Assembly: GCF_000143415.4 (NCBI RefSeq)
Contig: NW_003314324.1
Location: 1,065,422 to 1,129,421, forward strand
Direction of reading: 5' to 3'
Source: Selaginella moellendorffii
Taxonomy: Eukaryota; Streptophyta; Lycopodiopsida; Selaginellales; Selaginellaceae
DNA: 64,000 nucleotides
This document shows, piece after piece, positions 30,232 through 42,660 of this stretch. Made by a program: the position numbers and the translations under genes. Below the pieces are notes generated by a model. That model was given only the letters and a program-made list of their open reading frames with translations. It did no database searches and had not been told where the DNA came from. Positions within the stretch are counted from its first letter, which is position 1. Every line of letters begins with the position of its first letter.

Positions 30232-31576
30232 GGTCCAAATCCAAACCAATGTGCTGCAGTTAAATGCATGTCAAGAGAGAGGCAGCAGCATCACCCAGGA
30301 ATTCTTCTTTCGGGAGCCCAGGCCCATAGTTCTTCCTTAACTTCTTACGTGAAAGAACGAAAGAGAGAAAATAAAATAAAATAAAGGAGCGAGAGAGACA
30401 AAAAGAAAGAGATGGGAAAAAACAATCGAAAGAAAGAAATATGCCAGGAAAAAAATTCAAGCAATCTCAAAGTAACCTTCAATCGATCGATCGCCCGCGC
30501 TCGTCGCCCAGGGCGCACAGCGAGAGAGAAATCCCTGGAGCAGCAGCAATGAGAAAACGCGGGGATGGAAAAACCCTAACCGCAAAATTCGCCGCAGGGA
30601 GGAGATTCTAGCGACGCAATGCGGCAGCGCCGGCGATCCGATCGATCCAGCTCGAGCTCGGCGCTGGAAACTGACACTGGCGCGCGGCGCTGGCGGCGAC
30701 GATCATCCTCCAAATCCCCCGGACGGGAAGAAAATACCACCAAAGAATATTCTCGGACAATGTCGGGACTCGCCACGTGGACGAGAACCCCAGATATAGT
30801 CTTCTTTAGGGTTTCGCAATAACGAGAAATAGTGCCACGTGGGTGAAATGTGTACGTCCGTTGCGCAGATGCTATTTTGCCCGCGTGGCGGGGGTCATAA
30901 CTCAAATTTCATCTCTCTTCTTCAATTTGACCTCTCCCTCGGTATTGACTACAGTAAGAATGCGGCAACACAAAACGCCATAGCCAAACCATCACAGGCA
31001 ACAAACCCTTGTTTCTTCCTCTTTCTTTCGCGTTTCCTAGGAGGACGGCGGCGGCGCGGCGAGCTCGGGGAGCTCGAGCAGGCATCGAATCGATTGGCGC
31101 TCGTCGGCAGGAGCTCTCGCGGCAGCAACGGCGGCGCCGCCGCCTTAACGGCGCCGCTGCATTCATCGGCTCTCCAATCCGGCCGGCGCTCCCGGCTCTG
31201 GATCGCGGCATTAGGTGCGGCGGCGCGGCGTCACAGATGGTACGCTTGGAGCTAGGGTGAGATTTCTCGCCGCTTTCGCCATTGCTCGCGGCAGGACGGG
31301 GCATGCGGTAGAGCGCGTCATTGCACCGGCCGGTGCGGTGGGTTCTTTTCCAGAAGGTGAGCTATTCTCCTTTCTTCTTGCTTTTCTCGTTGATTGCGCT
31401 ATGGCGCACTTTTGGGGGTTTTGGAGAATCGATTGCATTTGCGGCATTCATTGTGTGAGTTTTTTGTGAGATCGTGATGCAAGGTTGGAGTCCTTTGCTT
31501 GCTTGTTGCATTCCATTTTTGCTGCTGTTGCTGTTCTAAATCCTGTTTTTTTTTTCTCTCTTTTGTTCTTGTAGGT
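30232..31576. promoter_or_regulatory. Divergent upstream region of RRM and DRB genes
   Basis: The two ATGs face away from each other over 1.35 kb. The part nearest the DRB gene is GC-rich (30990-31260) and probably includes a transcribed leader with an intron ending in tgtag at 31574. GATC units and purine runs occur at 30340-30500. Small open frames here are not convincing genes. Confidence 0.45.
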
Positions 31577-33008
31577 ATGTTTAAGAATCAGCTCCAAGAG
31601 CTTGCTCAGAGGAGCTGCTTCAATCTTCCTGCGTATTCGTGTATAAGAGAGGGCCCCGACCATGCCCCTCGATTTAAGGCCACTGTGAATTTCAACGGGG
31701 AGGTTTTTGAGAGCCCAACATACTTCAGCACACTGCGGCATGCCGAGCATGCTGCTGCTGAGGTTGCTCTCAATACTCTATCTCGGCGAGGGCCTCCACA
31801 ATCGTTGGCTGCGAGGATTCTGGTAAAAGAATGATTTTGTCGGTGTTGTGAGATCTTAATACTATTTGTGCTTTTGTTTTTTAGGATGAGACTGGAGTAT
31901 ACAAGAATCTCCTGCAAGAGACTGCCCAGAGGGCTGGTGTTCCATTGCCTATTTACACCACGGTGCGCTCGGGGCCCGGGCACTTGCCGGTTTTTACTTG
32001 CACAGTGGGGGTAGGGGGTATGATTTTTACTGGAGAAGCTGCGAAAACGAAAAAGCAAGCAGAGAAGAACGCGGCCATGACCGCATGGAGCTCTCTCAAA
32101 CAATGTAAGTTCTTTGATGTCGAGAACGCGTGTTTGATGATTGAGAGTATTTGTTTTTCACAGACGCGAAGCAAGGTGGAACGTCAGCAACTTTATTGGA
32201 GTCGGAAGTGACCGAAGAACAGGAGCAGAATTTTGTAGCGCGTGCATTAGCTAGAGCTCACGGCAAAGACGAGAGGAGCGTGCTGCTCGCCCAGCAGTCG
32301 ACGCCATCGAGGACGAGATTGCTACCGGGAGGTGGTCACAGCGGGCAGTATCATCCCGGGAGTTGGCTCCTCGACGCCAACTCGGAGACGTCCCAGTCTC
32401 ACAGGTTTATGCACAGCTCTCAACACCACAGCAACGGCATGGTTCTTGGGAATGGTCACTCGTACCGCTCCATACCGCGACGAATGCCACCAGGGGCAGG
32501 GACTTCTCGTGACGTTCCTGGCATCGTTCCCAGCCGGAGCATGGCAGGAAACATGCCAAGGGTGATCCCAACGCAGCTGCGAAGCATTCCTACGGTCATT
32601 CGCAGGGACAGACATGACATAAGTGTGCCTCTGGAAGAGCACCAGAGGGACGAGGACGAATGGCTTAGAGGCGGCAGCAGCGAAAGCAAACAGGATGATC
32701 GCAGGGAGCTTAGAGACTCGGAGGCGAGCAGCTCCAGCTTCAGCTCAATGTGGTCGAATCCATCGTCGTCTCACTCTCGTTCGCCGTGGTGGGGGATGTC
32801 TTCTCCGGCTTCTTCAGGATTCGACGGCATGCCGGGGCCGCCTTACCGTGCCGGCTATGGAATGGCTCAGCCTGTGAGGATTCGCTCGGTGGTGGCTGTG
32901 AGTGCCGCGCCGCCTCCTCGGCGTCCCGAGCCGCGAGTCGAGAACGAGAGTGATTCCAACGATGGTGAAGCGGCTACTCGTCAAGTGCTGAGCCAGCTGA
33001 GTTTGTGA
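31577..33008 (+). CDS. Double-stranded RNA-binding protein, DRB2/3/5-like
   Basis: Exons 31577-31822, 31885-32104 and 32164-33008 join in frame (436 residues). Two tandem dsRBDs occupy the N-terminal third: 'MFKNQLQELAQRSCFNLPAY' with 'HAEHAAAEVALNTL', then 'YKNLLQETAQRAGVPLPIY' with 'KKQAEKNAAMTAWSSL'. Each has the conserved helix 1 and the KKxAE-type helix 2 start (degenerate in the first). Plant DRBs partner with Dicer-like enzymes in small-RNA and antiviral RNA pathways. The long C-terminal part is Ser/Arg/Pro-rich with no further domain. Length and intron positions are normal for the DRB2 group. The exact DRB subclass is inferred. Confidence 0.9.
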
Positions 33009-33390
33009 GATGGACAAAGGCAACGAAGATGGCGATCGATCGATCAATGCGACGAAGACGAAGGAGACCAAAGAAGCAGTGGAAGAGGAGGAAGAACAGA
33101 GGAACTCTGGGATTGAGGAAGAGGATCAAAGAGGCTGGAAGGACGAACGAAGCTATATCTTAAACGAGGACGACTTGGATGGAGAATGAGGTTGGTGTTT
33201 TTGTCTTCTTTTTTTCTCTTTTTTTTTTCCTTGATTTGCATTCATTATATAAATTATGGGAAAATTTTCAAAGGCCTTGCGCTAGGGCAATTAAAAACGT
33301 TTCTAGGGTTTTTGGAAGCGCTCTCGCTCACGACGATCGCCGGTGTCTCGCGGCTCGCTCCCTGCGCTGCGCTGCGCTGCCAATCGCGCC
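33009..33390. other. Intergenic region between DRB and U1-C
   Basis: This is the 3' UTR of the DRB gene and the leader of U1-C. A repeated 'gcgctgc' phrase lies at 33363-33380. No gene was seen. Confidence 0.6.
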
Positions 33391-34745
33391 ATGCCTAGGT
33401 AAGATCGGCGCCTGTTCTTTCCAGTTCCGAGATGGATTCGATCGATTTGCTCCGTGTGATAGATACTACTGCGATTACTGTGATACGTATCTCACGCACG
33501 ACTCGGTAAGGCTGGAGAGCTTGTTCTTCTTTCTTGCTGACCTACATTTTGTGTGCAGCCGTCGGTGAGGAAGCAACACAATGCGGGGTACAAACACAAG
33601 GTAAGGATTATCAAAATTTGTAGAGGAATGACGTCCTTTCTATCTTTCAGTGCTTATAGTGTTTTTTAGTTCCACTCCTTTCTAGGATTTAAATGCTTTT
33701 TTTTCTATCTTTTGTTTGCTTTTTTTTCTATCTTGCGTTCACTCAATTCTTATAATGTTTTAGTTCCACTCCTTTCTAGTTTTCGTTTTCTTCATTCTGT
33801 GATCTTTTTAGTTCTGGATCCGTTTTTGTGATGAATTTTGATGTTCGATTTCATTTTAGTGTGTTCTTGTTCATGTTCGGTTTCGTGGTAGTGTGTTCTT
33901 GCGTTTTCGTTTCAGTTTTTTATTGCTTTCTGCTAGTTTTTATAGTTCTCAAGCTTGACGTTTTTTTTTATCTTGTCTTTCCAGGCGAACGTCAGAGCTT
34001 ACTACCAACAGTTCGAGGAGCAACAGACCCAAAGCATCATCGACCAGAAAGTCAAGGAGCACCAACACATGGCCGCGTTCCAGGGATTCAAGCAGATGGT
34101 GCCAGTGCTCTCACGGCCAGGCATGGGACTGCCGGGCTCGTCTCCGGCACCAATGATACAACCAATGCGTCCTCCAGTGATGCATCCTGGTGCACCAGGT
34201 GGAGGTGAGCGAAAACTTCTCCATTCATTCCAATTCCGCTTTTCTCTTGTCTCGTCTTTGTTTGTTTATTCACAGCCAGAGTCTGCAAGTCTTTACAGTC
34301 CCTCTAGTCTTTTCTGCGGAAGCATTTGACTGACATGCAAGCGTTTTTTTCTTTTTCTTTGTGCCTTTTTTTCGCAGGCTATCCTCCTGGCCCCGGTGGA
34401 TTCCGGCCCCCCGTAGCACCAGTTCCTGGCAACACGCAACCAAACGGCGTTTACAGACCTCCAATGACACCACCGGGTGCTCCAGGTCGACCACCACCCG
34501 GTTCCACAGCTCCAAACGGTATGCCTTCTTCCGGTGGTGGCTACTCCCAGCAGCCAGTGGTACCTGGTCAATCCGGCGGCGGCGGCGGCGGTGGTGGTGG
34601 TGGTGGTGGTGGTGGCTATGGTGGCTACGGTGGTTATTCACAGCCACCACCGGGTCCCGGCTATGGTTCGCAGCCTCCTCCTCCTCGACCAGGTATGTCC
34701 TCTGGCTATGGTTACTCTCAACCTCCTCCAGGCAGCGGAGATTGA
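33391..34745 (+). CDS. U1C: U1 snRNP protein C
   Basis: U1-C stabilises pairing of U1 snRNA with the 5' splice site. Exon 1 is only 'MPR', split inside the Arg codon. The zinc finger follows over two exons as '[20 protein letters not shown]' and 'HNAGYKHK', with Cys6, Cys9, His24 and His30 as C2H2 ligands. Then come 'ANVRAYYQQFEEQQTQ' and a long Pro/Gly/Met-rich tail, including a polyglycine run encoded near 34577-34615. Introns are short except one of about 380 bp before the 'ANVRAYY' exon. Order and spacing fit plant U1-C well. Confidence 0.97.
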
Positions 34746-36230
34746 CAAACCAAGTTCCGCGATCTCGATCTCTCCGAGGGAAGTTCTCTTTTTCCTTGTT
34801 CTCAGCTCTACTTTTCGTCCCTTAAATGCGTTTTCTATTGCTTTAATACTATTGTGGTGGTGCGATTTAGCAGCAGCTAGATCGAACATGGCATGAATTT
34901 GTGGGACGAGAGCCGTGAATCAAAACGTGTTGTTCTTCCTCTATTTTTTTTCGCTCGCCGTTTGTTTTGGTTCTTCCAAGCCAGGGACGAAGGAAAGGAC
35001 AGATTACCTGGGCGCGAGAGGCAGCCATCTGTACGTGTGGCAACTGGCTATGTGCTCAAAACGCGTATGGAGGCGATAGAGTGGTGTGCAATTCGCAAAA
35101 CACGAGCACTTTTCGTCCGGTTAAAGATCGCGCCGCCCGCGTTGTCCACGTGTCCTACGGACAGAATATTTATAAGAAGATTCCTGGAGATGCATCATGG
35201 GGTTAATGTCATGGCCATCATGTTTTTATTTTATGACCCATTCGATGGATTCATACTTTAATCTGAAATCATTGTCTTTCAAAAGTCTTCAGTTTTCAAC
35301 AACTCACAAAAACACTTGCATTTTTTTTCATCATCAGTTTCGTGTTTCAAGAAGAGTAAATAGATAGATAATTCTACTTTGTGCATGACATAATCTGAGG
35401 TGTTATCATTGAAAACTATAATTTACTTCCAGATCTTAAATCATATCCCAGAAACAACTATAAAATCGATAGAAAATCTTTACTTACTTAATCTATTATC
35501 ATTACTCCACCATGAAAAGCAAGTCACTAAAGGCTGACCTGAATCAGAAGATGAATGAACAGCATGACATGACATGTCATGAACTCATACTATGGCCATT
35601 GTATGTATATAAAAAGTACATAAGTTAATCAATCAATAGAAGTACGACACGTGGACTACGTGCGGACGTGCGCGGCGGGGGCAGTGTCCCAAAGAGAGCG
35701 AGGTAGCTTTGTTTCTTCCTGGGCATTACTTTATCATTTTTGCTTTACCTCCGCGTGGTAAAAAGCGGTGAAAGGGTTAAACCGTTCTCCCACTGCTTTG
35801 CATTTTTGTGTGTGTGGGGAGTAGTGTGTCCTTGTAACACAGTAGCGCCTCTCCCCGGCTAGGGTTTAGTGAAGCGCGCTGCCAAGAGGAAGAAGCGGAG
35901 GAGTAAGCAAGGGCGCGGCGCTAGCTCGCCACTCCATCTCGCGAATCTATCTATCCGCGCGACGAATGGTGTGCCGAAATCCGGTAGGGTGGGAGCAGCA
36001 GCAGTGATTCTCGCATCGGCGCCCTGGCTGGGAGATTTCGGCCGGCGGATGGGAATTCCGTGGCGCTGAATCCATTGGATCGGCCACGGATCAGGTGGAT
36101 CGGCAGGACAAGACTTGTTCTAGAGCCGCGGCAGTGGCGGCAATTTCTTGCTCTTGGTCCGATCTGCCAGAGCTGACGGGGTTTCCAATGCGTTGCTGAG
36201 AGTGGTACGGAAGGCCGTAGCTCGGAGAAA
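34746..36230. other. Intergenic region, partly AT-rich
   Basis: From 35200 to 35640 the DNA is AT-rich. From 35650 to 36230 it becomes GC-rich, the likely promoter and 5' leader of the kinase gene. The open frames are short and show no family features. Confidence 0.6.
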
Positions 36231-38133
36231 ATGGGATGTATATTTTGCTTTGGAGGAGGCAAGCAGCAAGAGAGCCGGGTTGGAAGCAAGCCTGGAGCTC
36301 GGACGGCTCAACAGGCACCTGGGATCGTGGAGAAGGAGAAGTCGCTGGCAAAAATTCCCTCCGGTAAGATCGCTGGATGCCTAATTTTTGTTCGAGTTTT
36401 GGATGCCAGATCTCATGTCTACGTTTCTGGCTTTTCTTCCGTTTTTTTGCTACTATAGATAAGGTGAAGCCGGCAGCTTCTTTGGATCGCAAGAAGGAAA
36501 ATGCACCCGGAGATTCCACTCCAGCCATTGCTGCTCAGACTTTCACGTTTCGAGAGCTTGCAGCAGCCACGAAGAACTTCAAGGCCGAGTGTCTCTTAGG
36601 TGAGGGTGGTTTTGGGCGAGTGTACAAAGGACGACTGGAGAATTCGGGACAGGTTTGTGGATTGGTTTTGTAGAGCGGTTTTCTTATACGTTTGTTGTTG
36701 TGAATTCAGGTAGTCGCTGTGAAGCAGCTGGATAGAAACGGATTGCAAGGCAATCGAGAGTTTTTGGTCGAGGTTTTAATGCTGAGTTTGCTTCACCATC
36801 CAAACTTGGTCAACCTCATTGGATACTGTGCAGACGGTGATCAGAGATTGCTAGTTTACGAGTTTATGCCGCTCGGGTGTTTGGAGGATCACTTGCATGG
36901 TACGATACTTTCTCTTGGTCTTGACGGGCTTACCTTCCTCTTGTTTTTGCTAGATATTCCCCCGGAGAAAGCCCCGCTCGACTGGAACACGCGCATGAAG
37001 ATCGCGGCTGGTGCTGCGATGGGTCTAGAATATCTGCACGACAAGGCCAATCCGCCGGTGATTTACAGGGACTTCAAGTCATCCAACATTCTTCTTGACA
37101 ACAATTTCCACCCAAAGCTCTCCGACTTCGGGCTTGCAAAGCTCGGCCCTGTCGGTGACAAGACGCACGTCTCAACGAGAGTTATGGGGACTTACGGCTA
37201 TTGTGCACCAGAGTATGCGATGACGGGACAGTTGACATTAAAGTCGGACGTATACAGTTTTGGAGTCGTGCTACTAGAGCTTATAACAGGTAGAAAGGCG
37301 ATCGACAACTCAAGACCAGCTGGAGAGCACAATCTTGTGGCCTGGGTACGCAGCTTTGCTACTTTTAGTACTGACGATGTGGCAAAGCTTGTTGTTCTGA
37401 CCGTTGTTTTGTTTTCATCCAGGCAAGGCCCCTGTTCAAAGACCGGAGAAAGTTCCCGTCCATGTCGGATCCGCTGTTGCAAGGCAGATATCCAATGCGC
37501 GGCCTGTATCAGGCTCTGGCAGTCGCTGCGATGTGCCTCCAGGAGCAAGCGGGCACGAGACCACTGATCGCCGACGTAGTCACCGCTCTAAACTATCTCG
37601 CCAGCCAGACATACGACCCCGGCGTTCATCCTCTCTCCAACAGCAGGCTGACGCCACCATCGTCCAGAGAGAAGCGGGAGAAGGACAAAGAGAAAGAGAG
37701 GAAGCTGTCACTCGCAACTCCTGCTGCTGCTGCTGCTGCTGGTGATGATCGCGGCAAGAACAATGGCGTGCATTCTCCGAGCGTCACAGCCAAATCGTCC
37801 GCAAAGTCATCTCCAAATGTCCGTGTGAAAGACGAGGACAGTCCCAGGAACTTACTGGAGGAAGCCAAGCTGCACGATAGCAGCAAACAGCGAGAGGCGG
37901 ACGACTGGGAGATGTACGACAGGAACTCGATGAGCCCCAGCCGCACCAACAAGATCTTCAAGGAAGGATTCAAGATCTTGGATCACGACCGGGAGAGAGC
38001 GGTGGCGGAAGCAAGGATCTGGGGGGAGAGCTACAGGGAAAGGAAGCGAGGCAACACACAGGGTGGTGGTGGGGGCGGCGGCGGCAGTGGTGGTGGCAGT
38101 GGTGGTGGTGGTGGTGGTGGCACCGATTGCTAG
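36231..38133 (+). CDS. Receptor-like cytoplasmic kinase, class VII (PBS1/PBL-like)
   Basis: Exons 36231-36363, 36469-36652, 36710-36899, 36954-37345 and 37423-38133 join in frame. The N-terminus '[10 protein letters not shown]' has Gly2 and two Cys for myristoylation and palmitoylation, so it is likely at the plasma membrane. Kinase features: Gly loop '[13 protein letters not shown]', catalytic Lys in 'VVAVKQLD', '[11 protein letters not shown]' (the usual HRD has YRD, typical of this class), DFG in '[12 protein letters not shown]', and activation loop '[17 protein letters not shown]'. It acts downstream of pattern-recognition receptors in relatives. The C-terminal tail is long, basic, with polyalanine and a final polyglycine run. 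A cleavage motif GDKSHVS as in PBS1 is here 'GDKTHVS'. Confidence 0.95.
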
Positions 38134-38261
38134 AGCGAGAAGAGCAGAACGAGCGAATTTTGTCCTCTGAGCTGATGCCTCACGAGCAGGCCAGGTTTTA
38201 AAATTTACATTTCTCTCCCTCTCGCTGTTACAGTGATCTTTTCTTTTTTGTTCTTGTTGTA

Positions 38262-38365
38262 TAGCTTCCAGAGCTCTTCTAAGTTCTCCGAGCGGCTATA
38301 GCTTCCAGAGCTCTTCCAAGTCCTCCGAGCGGCTATAGCTTCCAGAGTTCTTCCAAGTTCTCGGC
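38262..38365. repeat. Three tandem copies of a 36-bp unit
   Basis: The unit 'agcttccagagctcttc' plus about 19 bp ('aagttctccgagcggctat') is repeated three times, the last shortened. It sits between the convergent 3' ends of the kinase and SWC2 genes. Confidence 0.92.
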
Positions 38366-38370
38366 TACTT

Positions 38371-40405
38371 TCAGTGGTGCCAGGGAAAGCCGGACGTGAA
38401 CTGGGCCTCGAGCTTCTCGTTGGTCTCGTACAGGATGCTGTCCTCGATCTTATAGTCGGGCTTGAGATCGTCCAGTCCCTCGAGCATGAAGTCGGCCTCG
38501 TCGATCACTTGGTGGAAGTCGATGGGTGGCGGCGGGGGTTGCAGAACCGGGACCACGATTCGAGGCTGGTGATTGAGAGCTTGCGGCGATGACGATGACA
38601 CCATGCTGCCACTGGGGGATTTCTTAAACTTGAGCTTGACGACGCCCGCGCGGCTACTAGGAGCTCTCTCCGTCTCGACTTTCGTCCGTTTCCTCTGGTG
38701 GATTTCTTCCAAGCTGTCTCTCCGCGTGGACGAGGATTTGTCGCCGCTTCTCGAGAACCTGGAACGAGGAAAAAGAAAAAGAAAAAAAGCATGAGTTTCT
38801 TTCTCCATGCTCGAAGTCGATCGATCGCTGCTGTGAGAAAAAGTGAGCTTTGTTTTTTACCTCTCGCGGAGTATCTTGAACGCTTCCTTCGTGGCATACG
38901 GCTGGCCTGTCTTGGGATCTTTGTACCTGCGCAAAGACGCAAAAAACAAAACACCAGATTTTTGTCCCAGTTTTCGCTTGTCCTTGTAAAGAAGAGAAAA
39001 AATGACTCACCTGGCTGGCTGGCCTGTTACAACGCATAAAGCTTTCTCGGGATCTGGCGTAGAAAAGAAGAAAAGGAAAAAAACAAGAGAGAAAGTGAGA
39101 ATCGAGGGTGAAAACGAGAAAGAATGAGAAAGGAGAGTGACTCGTTTACAAGGCTTTGCTTTGGAGTTAATGGCGCTAGGAAGCGTGCTCACTTTGGTGA
39201 ACTCCAGTACATTGTATCCTGAAAGTGTGAGAGCGTTAAACAAAGACGATCTTTGGAAATGCTCGAGATTGCAGTACCGCCTTTGGAAATGAATCTGACT
39301 TGAGGACCATTGTACACCGTTTTCTGTATGATTGCCTTCTTCTTAACTTCTTCTTCTCGAGCGAGCATGCGTTCCAGAGACTGTAAATTGATAACCTCTG
39401 CGTTCGTAATGAATGAGTCGAGAAAAAATATGGAGCGAATGTACCTGTTTGAGCTGCCTCGAGAAGCATGTCTTCCTGAGACATCTTCTTCTCTTCTTCC
39501 CGTTTTCTCTTCACTGGCTGGATAGAACAGCGAAAACGAAAAAGCAAAAGATCAAGCAAGAGACAAGAGAAGGCTTGCATGAAAACTGAAATCGTACCTT
39601 GGGTGTGGTTTGCAAAGCTGCTTTGGCGGCTCTCTCAGCTTGCCTCGCCACAACGGACACTCTCGTGGATTTTCTGATGATCCTCTCGCTTTCTCCATCG
39701 CCATCCTCCTGATCACTTGGCCGGGGCGGTGCCTTTTTCTTTGGCTTCGGCTTGTCTGTGCGTGCAACGTTTTTCAGTAGAAAGCTGACGCTCTTTTTCT
39801 TCTTGTCCGCCCCGGGCTTCTTGTAGGGAAACTTTCTCTTCTTTTTGACAACCTCTCTATAAAATGGAAAAGAAAAAAAAAACGCTAAGAACTTTTCTTC
39901 GAAAAGAGAAAGAGTGAGAGAGCTTACTTTTCTTCTTTAACTTCGTTTTCCGATTCAGGTCCCTGCAAAAACCTCATACAAATATCACACGAAAAATGAA
40001 AAGCAAAGAATGCGAACCTCGTCTTGATCAAAGTCACTGTCGAATTCATCAACCTCTTCTGCCTCTTCCTGATATTCCTTATCATTGTTTTCCTGCGAAG
40101 AAGCAAAAATTAAACACTCTAGAGCACAATGTAGCAGTGATCATCACCTCCTTGAACGCTTCCTGGCCCCAAAACGAGTTATCCGCCTCAACCTCATCAT
40201 CCAGCAGCTTCGTGAGCCTAGAAATCCGATAAAAAACCGGGCAAATCTCCCCAAAAACCCCCACCTTTTCCCTCGCGTCGCCCGCGCCGAGCGCGGCAAT
40301 TCCTCCATAGCTCAAAATCCCAACAAGAGCCCTAGATGCAACGCATATTCTCCACCGAAAGTCCACTTACCAGAATATCCGCCGGACCTTCCGTGCGGCA
40401 GACAT
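38371..40405 (-). CDS. SWC2: SWR1 complex subunit 2 (YL1/SWC2)
   Basis: SWC2/YL1 is the H2A.Z chaperone subunit of the SWR1 chromatin remodeller. A 35-bp first exon (40405-40371) encodes 'MSAARKVRRIF' and splices in frame to 'LTKLLDDEVEADNSFW', the conserved H2A.Z-binding start. Acidic exons follow ('QEEAEEVDEFDSDFD'), then basic ones ('VVKKKRKFPYKKPGADKKKK'), 'RKSTRVSVVARQAERAAKA' and 'MLLEAAQTEVINLQSLERML'. The C-terminal YL1_C domain reads 'DPEKALCVVTGQPA' and 'YKDPKTGQPYATKEAFKILR'. The final exon continues with a Pro-rich part and ends 'TSGFPWHH'. About eleven short introns are present. Confidence 0.93.
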
Positions 40406-40993
40406 ACGTTAGCATATTCTTCTAAAGCTAATCTTAGCCGCTTGTGATTGGCCACCGCAGGATAAAGACGCCGCACGCGGCAGGAAAACCGCATCTGCGG
40501 CGCCGCACGATCGGACGCACGCCACGAACTGGCGGCAAAAAGCCAACTGTGCGTTTGCTCCACACACATTCTCCCTCTCTTCTTCTCTCACATACATTCT
40601 TGTTTGCCACAGAGCTTTCGGGGAGTATCCCTCTCTTGGCTATGGCGCAGGGTTAGGGTAAGAGGCAGTGTAGGTCTTCGCGTCTTGGCGCCTTGGCGGC
40701 TCTGGTGCTGCGGATTAGCTTCTTCCTCGCGACGCGAATCAGAGGCGCTGGTGACCGGCGCTGCGTTTGCGTGTGATTCCAGGTGAGAGCGCCAGATCGA
40801 TCGCTAGGGTTTGAATCTTCCGAGAGTGACAACAGAGCTCTCGGCAGTTATTAGGTTCTAGATCGTTTCGCGGAGCTTGGAATATCGTTCTAACGCTTTT
40901 GGTTTGTCTTGTGTTCTAGGATGCGCCCAAGGCAGCTAGAGTTCTAGCGAGCTCGGCTTTGGGTCGTTTTTTATTTTTACTTCTTCTTGCGCA
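40406..40993. promoter_or_regulatory. Divergent upstream region of SWC2 and the GATA gene
   Basis: 588 bp separate the two start codons. The part next to the GATA gene likely holds its 5' leader and a leader intron (gtgaga near 40782 to ag at 40919). No coding sequence was found. Confidence 0.5.
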
Positions 40994-42396
40994 ATGGCTG
41001 CTGAGGGGCACATTCACGCTCATCACCAAAATGTGCACAGTATGCACGTCGACGACACGGATGAGGTGGGAGAAGAGATCGAGGGGGTAAACCATCTCCA
41101 TCCTCACTCTCATATGCATATGCACGAAGACCACGGGCTCCACGATCACCACCACGACATTGAGATCGAGGACCAAGACGACGAGGAGCAAGATGGCGAG
41201 GGCCTGGACGAGGCGGAGATGCATTCCGATGGTGGTCACCCCGTAGAGCCTCCGGCGGCTCTCACCGGACGGTCTCATGCCACGACCCAGCTCACGCTCT
41301 CGTACCAAGGAGAAGTTTATGTCTTCGATACAGTTGCTCCAGAGAAGGTACTGTTTTTTGCTGCTCTTCATTCGTTCTCGTGGTTTCCTGGTGTCATGAT
41401 CAACTAAAAACTTGATTTTGATCTTTGGTTTTGGCAGGTCCAAGAGGTGTTGCTACTGCTGGGAGGCCGGGAGATACAGTCGAGCCTCCCTGGAGCGAGC
41501 ATGCCCGGGCACCACTATGGGAAGGTAATGCCACTGTTCTCGTATGTATATTCGAACCAAGTGTCAATATCTCTGGGCTTACAGATCGCTTGGAATGAAA
41601 ACAGGGCCTTTCGGAACTCCCGTCGCGAATGAACATGCCGCAGAGAATCACGGCGCTCACGAGGTTCCGGGAGAAGCGGAAGGAGCGCTGCTATGACAAG
41701 AAGATCCGCTACACTGTTCGCAAGGAAGTTGCACAGAGGTATTGAGTGTGCGGTGGAACTGTTGTGCTTTGCCTTTCATCAATTAATATCAATCTCTTCT
41801 TGTTTTTTGTGTCTCTTTTCTCGGCAGAATGCATCGGAAGAAGGGTCAGTTCGCGTCCTCCAAGGTACTCCAGGAGGAAGCGGCAGCCAAAGCTAATGGA
41901 AGCAGTCCTCCAACACCTGGACAACCCACTCCACCGGGTGGTGCTCCTCAACCAGAAATCCTGTAAGTCATCTGGCCTTTTGCAACTTAGTTTCCTCATC
42001 TTTTCCTTTCTTTGTTCTGTCTCTAGATGCACACATTGTGGCACTGGTGAGCGATCGACACCGATGATGAGACGAGGCCCCTCTGGACCGAGGACGTTGT
42101 GCAATGCCTGCGGATTAATGTGGGCCAATAAGGTAGACACCCAAGTTCTCTCTATAATCCCGGTTTCGCTGTTAAAAACTCAAAAGCCGTTTCAGGGTGT
42201 CTTGAGGGACCTCTCCAAAAACGCACAAGCACCAGGCTCCGTTCTCCAGATTCCTACTCTTACACAAGTAAGCTCTCCCAAGGTTTCCAATTTTCTCTTA
42301 AGTTTTCCTCTCCAAGTTTCCATTTTTCTCTCTTCTAACTTCTCTTTGTCTGTGTAACAGAGTGAATCAGAAGGCCACAAACCTGACCCAGCCTGA
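40994..42396 (+). CDS. ZML-type GATA factor with TIFY, CCT and GATA domains
   Basis: Plant ZIM/ZML transcription factors have three domains, all seen here in order. The TIFY domain is '[20 protein letters not shown]' continuing 'EVLLLLGG', with TLSYQG in place of TIFYxG as in the GATA-bearing class. The CCT domain is '[12 protein letters not shown]'-like: '[20 protein letters not shown]' then '[17 protein letters not shown]'. The GATA finger is '[20 protein letters not shown]' followed by '[15 protein letters not shown]', a C-x2-C-x20-C-x2-C type IVb finger. Exons are joined by short introns; the stop is at 42394-42396 after 'SEGHKPDPA'. The first 75 residues are strikingly rich in His and acidic residues. 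ZML proteins act in light and wounding responses in relatives. Confidence 0.95.
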
Positions 42397-42660
42397 GATA
42401 CAAAGCATTGTTCTAAAGCGAGAATAAGAACTCCATACAAAGCAAAGGAACGAGAAGAGGTGGGTGATTCGCTGTTTGATGCAATATTGTACACGAATGT
42501 GTTCATAGAAGCATACTTAAAATTATAGATTCTCCTGTTCTTGCTGTAACTTGTTGCCATGAAACCAAATGTACTAACATGGAAAAAGTCAGTTTCCATG
42601 GTATCCATTGTAAAAATCCTTGATACAACCTTATTGGAGTTGGAATCCAAGCGATTTGTT

